Source: Dehalococcoidia bacterium (GTDB taxonomy: Bacteria > Chloroflexota > Dehalococcoidia > Bin125). From it: 64,000 nt of DNA. Every line of letters begins with the position of its first letter. Within the stretch, counting starts at the first letter, position 1. Shown in pieces: positions 59,453 through 64,000 of the stretch. Location of the stretch: NCBI GenBank assembly GCA_022826965.1, contig JAJDTU010000003.1, forward strand, positions 59,035 to 123,034. Reading direction: 5' to 3'. The notes under the pieces are model-generated. The model was not told the origin of the DNA. It was given only the letters and a program-made list of their open reading frames with translations, and searched no databases. The position numbers and the translations under genes were made by a program.

Positions 59453-59902
59453 ATGCCCTTGACTGCAATCCGTGTCCAGCGGCTCGCCGTGCTCCTCGGC
59501 CTCGCGGCGGTGCTCGCGGTCGCGGTCGCTTGCAACGCGTCCCGCGGCGGGATCTTCTCTGGTGTGGGCGGCTCCGCTGAAGCGGCCTTGCACATCGACG
59601 AACAGGCCCCGGACAAGGCCGTCCTGACCCCGCTCAATCGGCCGCTCAAGCTCGAGGAGCGCTTCTGGCTACGGCTGGAAATGAACGAGGAGGTCGACGC
59701 CGACCACATTGTGGTGCGGGTCGAGTACGACGCCGGCGCGCGGGAGTTCTTCGAGTTGCGGGATTTCCGCTTTGACGGTGTCGAGCCGCCCTGGCGAGTC
59801 GCCGCGATCCCACTCGCGCTGACCGATGACGGCGACTTCAACATTGCGCTGATCGTGAACTCGCGAAAAGTGACCGACGTAAAGGTCACCGTCGAGAACT
59901 GA
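59453..59902 (+). CDS. Hypothetical secreted lipoprotein, 149 residues
   Basis: A protein of 149 residues with a signal (LAVLLGLAAVLAVAVAC) ending in a lipobox-like AVAC, then a beta-rich domain (FWLRLEMNEEVDADHIVVRV and similar). No family was recognised. It is divergent from the betaine ATPase gene (46 bp between starts) and 49 bp ahead of fhs on the same strand. The start at ATG 59453 lacks a good ribosome site. It is probably anchored on the outer face of the membrane. Confidence 0.6.
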   Translation: MPLTAIRVQRLAVLLGLAAVLAVAVACNASRGGIFSGVGGSAEAALHIDEQAPDKAVLTPLNRPLKLEERFWLRLEMNEEVDADHIVVRVEYDAGAREFFELRDFRFDGVEPPWRVAAIPLALTDDGDFNIALIVNSRKVTDVKVTVEN

Positions 59903-59951
59903 CGCCGCCCGGTCCTGCGCTACTCTGCCGACTGGAGTGAGGGGTAGCGCA

Positions 59952-61583
59952 ATGCGGCCAATCGCTGATGTGGCAGCGGATCTGGGTCTGAGTGAAGACG
60001 ACCTGGATCTGTACGGACGCCACAAGGCGAAGCTGACCTCAGAGGCCCTGGCGCATCTGGGCCAGCGCCCGCTGGGAGACCTGGTCCTGGTCACGGGAAT
60101 GACTCCGACCACCGCCGGCGAGGGCAAGACGACCACGGCGATCGGTCTGACCCAGGCCCTGCGACAGTCCGGCGCCAACGCGGCAGTAGCGCTGCGCGAA
60201 CCTTCGATGGGGCCGGTGTTCGGGATCAAGGGCGGCGGCACCGGGGGCGGCAACTCACAGGTGCTCCCGGCAGACGACATCAACCTGCACTTCACCGGCG
60301 ACCTGCATGCCGTGACCGCCGCCAACAACCTGTTGGCCGCGGCGATCGACAACTCCCTGTTCCACGGCAATGCACCGGGGCTCGACCCGCGTCGGATCAC
60401 CTGGCGGCGTTGCATCGACATGAACGATCGAGCGCTGCGCGGCGCCGTGATCGGGATGGGCGGTACGACCGACGGCATTCCCCGAGAGGAAGGCTTCGAC
60501 ATCACGCCGGCATCGGAAGTGATGGCGATCCTTTCCGTCGCCAGCGACCTCGACGATCTGCACCGCCGCCTCGGCGATGTGATCGTCGGCTACACATCAG
60601 CAACCCCGATCCAGCCCATAACCTGCCGAGATCTGCAGGTCGACGGTGCGATGACCGTGCTGCTTAAGGACGCGATCCGGCCCAACCTCGTGCAGATGGG
60701 CGAGGGCGGCCCCGCCTTCGTCCACGGCGGTCCGTTCGCCAACATCGCGCTCGGCTGCAACTCCATTGCCGCGACCAGAGCCGCTATGGCCTGCGCCGAC
60801 ATCACCGTCACCGAAGCCGGCTTCGGCTCCGACCTGGGCGCAGAGAAATTCTTCAACGTCGTCTCGCGCATCGGCGGGTTCGAGCCGCAGGCGGCGGTCA
60901 TCGTGGCCACGGCCCGCGCGATCAAACGCCACGGCGGCCGGCCCGCTCGGGAGCTTGAAGTCGAGGATCTGGCGGCGCTCGAGGCTGGTCTCCCGAACCT
61001 CGATGCGCACATCGACAATGTCCAGAATCACGGTGTGATTCCGGTCGTCGCGGTCAACCGCTTCCCCTCCGACACTCAGGCCGAACTGCAGTCGGTGCTC
61101 GCGCACTGCAAGCAGCGAGGCGTTCGCGCCGCAGTGGCCGATCCATACGGTGGCGGCGGCGAAGCGTGTCTGGATCTGGCAAGCCAGGTACAGGAGGCAC
61201 TGGCCGGCGATCGGCCGAGCTTCGGCCGGCTCTACGAACCGAACGCACCGCTCACGGACAAGATCGAAACAGTCGCCCGCGAGGTGTATGGAGCAGGTTC
61301 GGTCACCTATCTGCGGCGCGCCGAACTGACGCTCCGCCGAGCGCGCCGCTTGGGGCAGCAGGACTGGCCGGTCTGCATCGCCAAGACGCAATACTCGCTA
61401 TCGGACGATCCCGCGCTCCTCGGTCGGCCGACCGACCACGAGTTCACCGTGCGCGACGTACGACCGTCTGCTGGGGCGGGATTCGTCGTCATCATCTCCG
61501 GCGACATCATGACCATGCCCGGTCTTCCCAGGTCGCCGGCAGCGACCCAGTTCGATCACACGGCGCAGTCGCACACCGGTTGA
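59952..61583 (+). CDS. fhs: Formate-tetrahydrofolate ligase
   Basis: A protein of 543 residues, near the usual 555-560. The P-loop reads TPTTAGEGKTTTAIGL, preceded by LVTGMTPT; further landmarks are FGIKGGGTGGG, NLHFTGDLHAV, DNSLFHGN, and EAGFGSDLGAEKFFN. It joins formate to tetrahydrofolate with ATP, feeding one-carbon units. Start ATG 59952 follows GAGGGGTAG; five codons of upstream frame are ignored. With serA and the class V aminotransferase in the same window it suggests active serine/one-carbon exchange. A Wood-Ljungdahl role would need other genes not seen here. Confidence 0.95.
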   Translation: MRPIADVAADLGLSEDDLDLYGRHKAKLTSEALAHLGQRPLGDLVLVTGMTPTTAGEGKTTTAIGLTQALRQSGANAAVALREPSMGPVFGIKGGGTGGGNSQVLPADDINLHFTGDLHAVTAANNLLAAAIDNSLFHGNAPGLDPRRITWRRCIDMNDRALRGAVIGMGGTTDGIPREEGFDITPASEVMAILSVASDLDDLHRRLGDVIVGYTSATPIQPITCRDLQVDGAMTVLLKDAIRPNLVQMGEGGPAFVHGGPFANIALGCNSIAATRAAMACADITVTEAGFGSDLGAEKFFNVVSRIGGFEPQAAVIVATARAIKRHGGRPARELEVEDLAALEAGLPNLDAHIDNVQNHGVIPVVAVNRFPSDTQAELQSVLAHCKQRGVRAAVADPYGGGGEACLDLASQVQEALAGDRPSFGRLYEPNAPLTDKIETVAREVYGAGSVTYLRRAELTLRRARRLGQQDWPVCIAKTQYSLSDDPALLGRPTDHEFTVRDVRPSAGAGFVVIISGDIMTMPGLPRSPAATQFDHTAQSHTG

Positions 61584-61614
61584 GCCGCTGCGGACAGTCG
61601 GAACAGCAGGGACG

Positions 61615-62559
61615 ATGCCCGAGTTTCGCAACACCTTCTCCGGCAATCCACTCGACCGCGAGGCAGCGAGGCGTCGCGACGAGGCATGGGTTTCAGGCCA
61701 GCAGGCTGAGGCCGAAACGGCATTCCTCCCCTTGCACAATCTCACCTTTCCGATGCGTCAGGTCGAGGGAGTAATGCGGCTGGCCTGGTCAACGCTGCCA
61801 GCAGGCGCCGACACGGAACGTCACCCGCCGCTGCTCCTGGGCACATCCGACGGCGCCGCGCGATTCGCGATCAACGCCGCGGCCGCGCCGGGACGGTTTG
61901 AACTCCCCGACGACGCCACCTACATGGACCTGCGCGCCGCCGCGCCGCTGCTCGACATGGATGATACCGGCATCGCTGCCCAGGCACGCGCCTTCCTCGA
62001 CTGGCACGAGCGTCACCGCTTCTGCGCGGTCTGCGGCGCGAGTACAGCCGCCGCCCAGGGCGGCATCTTCCGCAAGTGCACTGCCTGTCCCGCCGAGCAC
62101 TTTCCTCGCACGGACCCGGTCGTGATCACCGTCGTGATCGACAACGAACGCGATCGCTGTCTACTCGGCCGCCAGGCGTCGTGGCCCGCCGGAATGTTCT
62201 CCGCATTGGCAGGGTTCATCGATCACGGCGAGTCAATCGAGGATGCAGTCCGGCGCGAGGTGGCCGAAGAGTCGGGCATCGACGCCGTCAACGTGCGCTA
62301 TCACTCCTCCCAGCCCTGGCCCTTCCCGTCGTCGTTGATGATCGGCTGCCACGCCGATGCCGGCAGCGCCGATATCGACTACGACGAATGGGAAATGGAC
62401 GATGTGCGCTGGTTTACACGAGAAGAAATCCGGCACGCACTCTCGCTCCCCGCCGCCCAGTTGGGCGAACCGGGCTTGCCCGACGGAGCGCTCTCATTGC
62501 CGGGGCCAATGGCAATCGCGCATACCTTGATCTCCGCCTGGGCGAACGGTCGCGCCTGA
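61615..62559 (+). CDS. nudC: NAD(+) diphosphatase, NudC-like Nudix hydrolase
   Basis: A protein of 314 residues. A poorly conserved N-terminal domain is followed by a zinc ribbon (FCAVCG then CTACPAEHFPRTDP) and the Nudix box (GFIDHGESIEDAVRREVAEESG), then SQPWPFPSSLM, the NudC-specific motif. NudC hydrolyses NAD(H) to NMN and AMP and, in some bacteria, removes NAD caps from RNA. The second zinc pair reads CTAC. Start ATG 61615 follows AGCAGGGACG. It lies 31 nt after fhs and may be co-transcribed. Confidence 0.93.
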   Translation: MPEFRNTFSGNPLDREAARRRDEAWVSGQQAEAETAFLPLHNLTFPMRQVEGVMRLAWSTLPAGADTERHPPLLLGTSDGAARFAINAAAAPGRFELPDDATYMDLRAAAPLLDMDDTGIAAQARAFLDWHERHRFCAVCGASTAAAQGGIFRKCTACPAEHFPRTDPVVITVVIDNERDRCLLGRQASWPAGMFSALAGFIDHGESIEDAVRREVAEESGIDAVNVRYHSSQPWPFPSSLMIGCHADAGSADIDYDEWEMDDVRWFTREEIRHALSLPAAQLGEPGLPDGALSLPGPMAIAHTLISAWANGRA

Positions 62560-62594
62560 TCCCCCCCACCGATCCGCGCTGTACCCTCGGCCTT

Positions 62595-64000
62595 ATGAAA
62601 CATCTCAGAATCGCCCTCGCGGGCATCGCGGCACTCGTGCTGGCTGCGGCACTCCTCGTGGCCTGCACGTCGAGCGACGAGCAGTCCCAACAGGACCAGG
62701 TTCAGGAGTCCGGCAGCGCCAACGAAACGGCGCAATCCGACGAGCAATCTCAGCCCCAGCCGCAGCGGACGGAGCAACAAGACCAACAGTCGGTGGCGGT
62801 TTCCGACGAGGAACAGGATCACGAACAGCGAGACTCACAATCGCGACAGTCTGACGACGCTGGCGGAGCGGAGAGCGACGCGCCGCAGCAAGACCAAGAG
62901 GCGACCGTCGCGGCTGCCGATCAGCAACAGGACCAAGCCCAGGCTGAGCCCGCGCAGCAGGCTCAGGCGCAACAGGCGCAAGACCAACCCGCCCAACAGC
63001 AGGACGAGCAGCAGGCTGAGCAGCAGCCACAGGCCGACGACACCGCCGATCAACAGCAACAACAGCCTCAGTCGGAGGCTGAACAGGCCGACCAACCAGA
63101 CGAACCCGCGCAGGATGAAGAGCAGAGTCAGCCGAGCGAAGCGGACCGTCTGCGCTTGCGCGCCGAAGAGATTAGCGCCCAGGCAACGGTCAGCGACCTC
63201 GTCGGGATTAACGCCTGGCTGAACGGCTCCGAGACGTCGGTCGCGCGCGAACTGGCCAAGGGCAATGTCGTCCTGATCGACTTCTGGACCTACACCTGCA
63301 TCAACTGCATCCGCACGCTGCCGTACCTGCGCGAGTGGCACGAGAAGTACGCCGACAGCGGCCTCGTCATCGTCGGCGTGCACGCACCGGAGTTCGACTT
63401 CGAGCACGAAGCCGACAACGTCCTCGCGGCGATGGAACGCCTCGACGTGGGATGGCCAGTGGCGCAGGACAACGACTTCCGCACGTGGCGCGCGTTCGAG
63501 AACCGCTTCTGGCCGGCCAAGTACCTCTTCGGCGTCGACGGCCGCATCCACTACTCGCACTTCGGGGAGGGGCAGTACCTGGAGACCGAGGAGGAGATCC
63601 GCGCCGCCCTCGTCCAGGCGGGTCACGACCTGGCCGGCATCCCCCTCGGCAGCGCCGCCCCGCTGCGCGACCCGGATGCCGGCGCGCAGACCCGTGAGCT
63701 CTACGGCGGCTACGAGCGCAACTACCATGTGCGCGGCCTCTACGCCGCGCAGGACGAGTACTACGCAGGCCCCGACCTCGAGCTCGAGTACTTCGACATC
63801 GACACGGCGAAGACCCAGCGCGAGCACAACCGCTGGTACGTCCACGGCCTGTGGCGCAATGAGCGCGAGGCCATCGTCCATGCGCGCGAGACGTCGGACT
63901 TCGAGGACTACTTCGCGCTGCGCTTCGTCTCGCGGAGCGTCAACGTGGTGCTCAACCCGCCGCCCGGTGACCCCTTCACCGTCGTCATCGAGCTCGACGG
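62595..64000 (+). CDS. Thioredoxin-like lipoprotein with long Gln-rich tether (3' part outside window)
   Basis: Open from ATG 62595 to the right edge (468 codons seen). It has a lipoprotein signal (ALVLAAALLVACTS, Cys about 24) and a tether of about 160 residues rich in Gln, Asp, Glu, Ala and Pro. A thioredoxin-like domain near residue 215 carries DFWTYTCINCIRTLPYL (CxxC active site) and HAPEFDFEHEADNV, as in DipZ/TlpA-type proteins. A second domain (about 355 on, ENEREAIVH-like GLWRNEREAIVHAR) resembles the DipZ C-terminal carbohydrate-module-like region. It would act in extracytoplasmic thiol reduction or cytochrome maturation. It is anchored by lipid, with the tether extending the enzyme from the membrane. 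Confidence 0.85.
   Translation, partial: MKHLRIALAGIAALVLAAALLVACTSSDEQSQQDQVQESGSANETAQSDEQSQPQPQRTEQQDQQSVAVSDEEQDHEQRDSQSRQSDDAGGAESDAPQQDQEATVAAADQQQDQAQAEPAQQAQAQQAQDQPAQQQDEQQAEQQPQADDTADQQQQQPQSEAEQADQPDEPAQDEEQSQPSEADRLRLRAEEISAQATVSDLVGINAWLNGSETSVARELAKGNVVLIDFWTYTCINCIRTLPYLREWHEKYADSGLVIVGVHAPEFDFEHEADNVLAAMERLDVGWPVAQDNDFRTWRAFENRFWPAKYLFGVDGRIHYSHFGEGQYLETEEEIRAALVQAGHDLAGIPLGSAAPLRDPDAGAQTRELYGGYERNYHVRGLYAAQDEYYAGPDLELEYFDIDTAKTQREHNRWYVHGLWRNEREAIVHARETSDFEDYFALRFVSRSVNVVLNPPPGDPFTVVIELD

Noticed and set aside
1..64000. CRISPR arrays, prophage, IS elements or integrons
   Set aside because: No regular direct repeats with spacers, no transposase, integrase or capsid-like genes, and no tRNA-flanked attachment repeats were seen.

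Overview
The window is about 64 kb of GC-rich, gene-dense bacterial DNA. The mix suggests a free-living, probably marine heterotroph. It has phytanoyl-CoA dioxygenases, a fused CaiB-type CoA-transferase, an acyl-CoA dehydrogenase, an SDR, a dienelactone hydrolase, Tat/lipobox substrate-binding proteins with long Gln-rich tethers, and SwmB-like modules in front of polysaccharide deacetylases. From this I infer a Chloroflexota lineage (Dehalococcoidia/SAR202-like). No rRNA is present, so that placement is inference. There is no sign of phage, plasmid, transposase or CRISPR.
0-11 kb: the tail of a peptide-type binding protein closed by a perfect 18-bp hairpin, a haloacid-dehalogenase-like HAD, a divergent pair of PhyH dioxygenases, an acyl-CoA carboxylase beta subunit flanked by two paralogous secreted polysaccharide deacetylases, and a GAF-PAS-kinase-receiver-winged-helix regulator cut in two by an in-frame amber codon. 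11-19 kb: a Nudix CoA hydrolase faces a tightly overlapped minus-strand operon selA, LigB-like, mutS2, unknown, rarA, unknown. 19-25 kb: a serine-synthesis neighbourhood (class V aminotransferase, serA, DUF1015), a tandem HIT protein, RNase PH and a 55-residue small protein.
25-41 kb: a catabolic stretch (amidase, TPP enzyme, double CoA-transferase, acyl-CoA dehydrogenase, exonuclease-family protein, NrtS-like protein, orphan binding protein, dienelactone hydrolase, SDR, SMP-30 lactonase). It contains a repeat-rich convergent intergenic region with a 10-bp-phased CYGAA array, and a 111-bp palindromic element inserted in frame in the CoA-transferase gene. 40-48 kb: an orphan NuoE/NuoF pair, then overlapping mutS-mutL. 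48-54 kb: an oligopeptide-type ABC operon without ATPases, an XRE regulator, tmRNA (ssrA) and smpB.
54-64 kb: a glycine betaine ABC operon whose binding protein carries two nearly identical OpuAC domains, then a small lipoprotein, formate-tetrahydrofolate ligase, NudC and the start of a Gln-rich-tethered thioredoxin lipoprotein that runs off the end. Serine synthesis and Fhs together suggest active one-carbon metabolism. MutS/MutL, MutS2 and RarA give a concentration of genome-maintenance genes.
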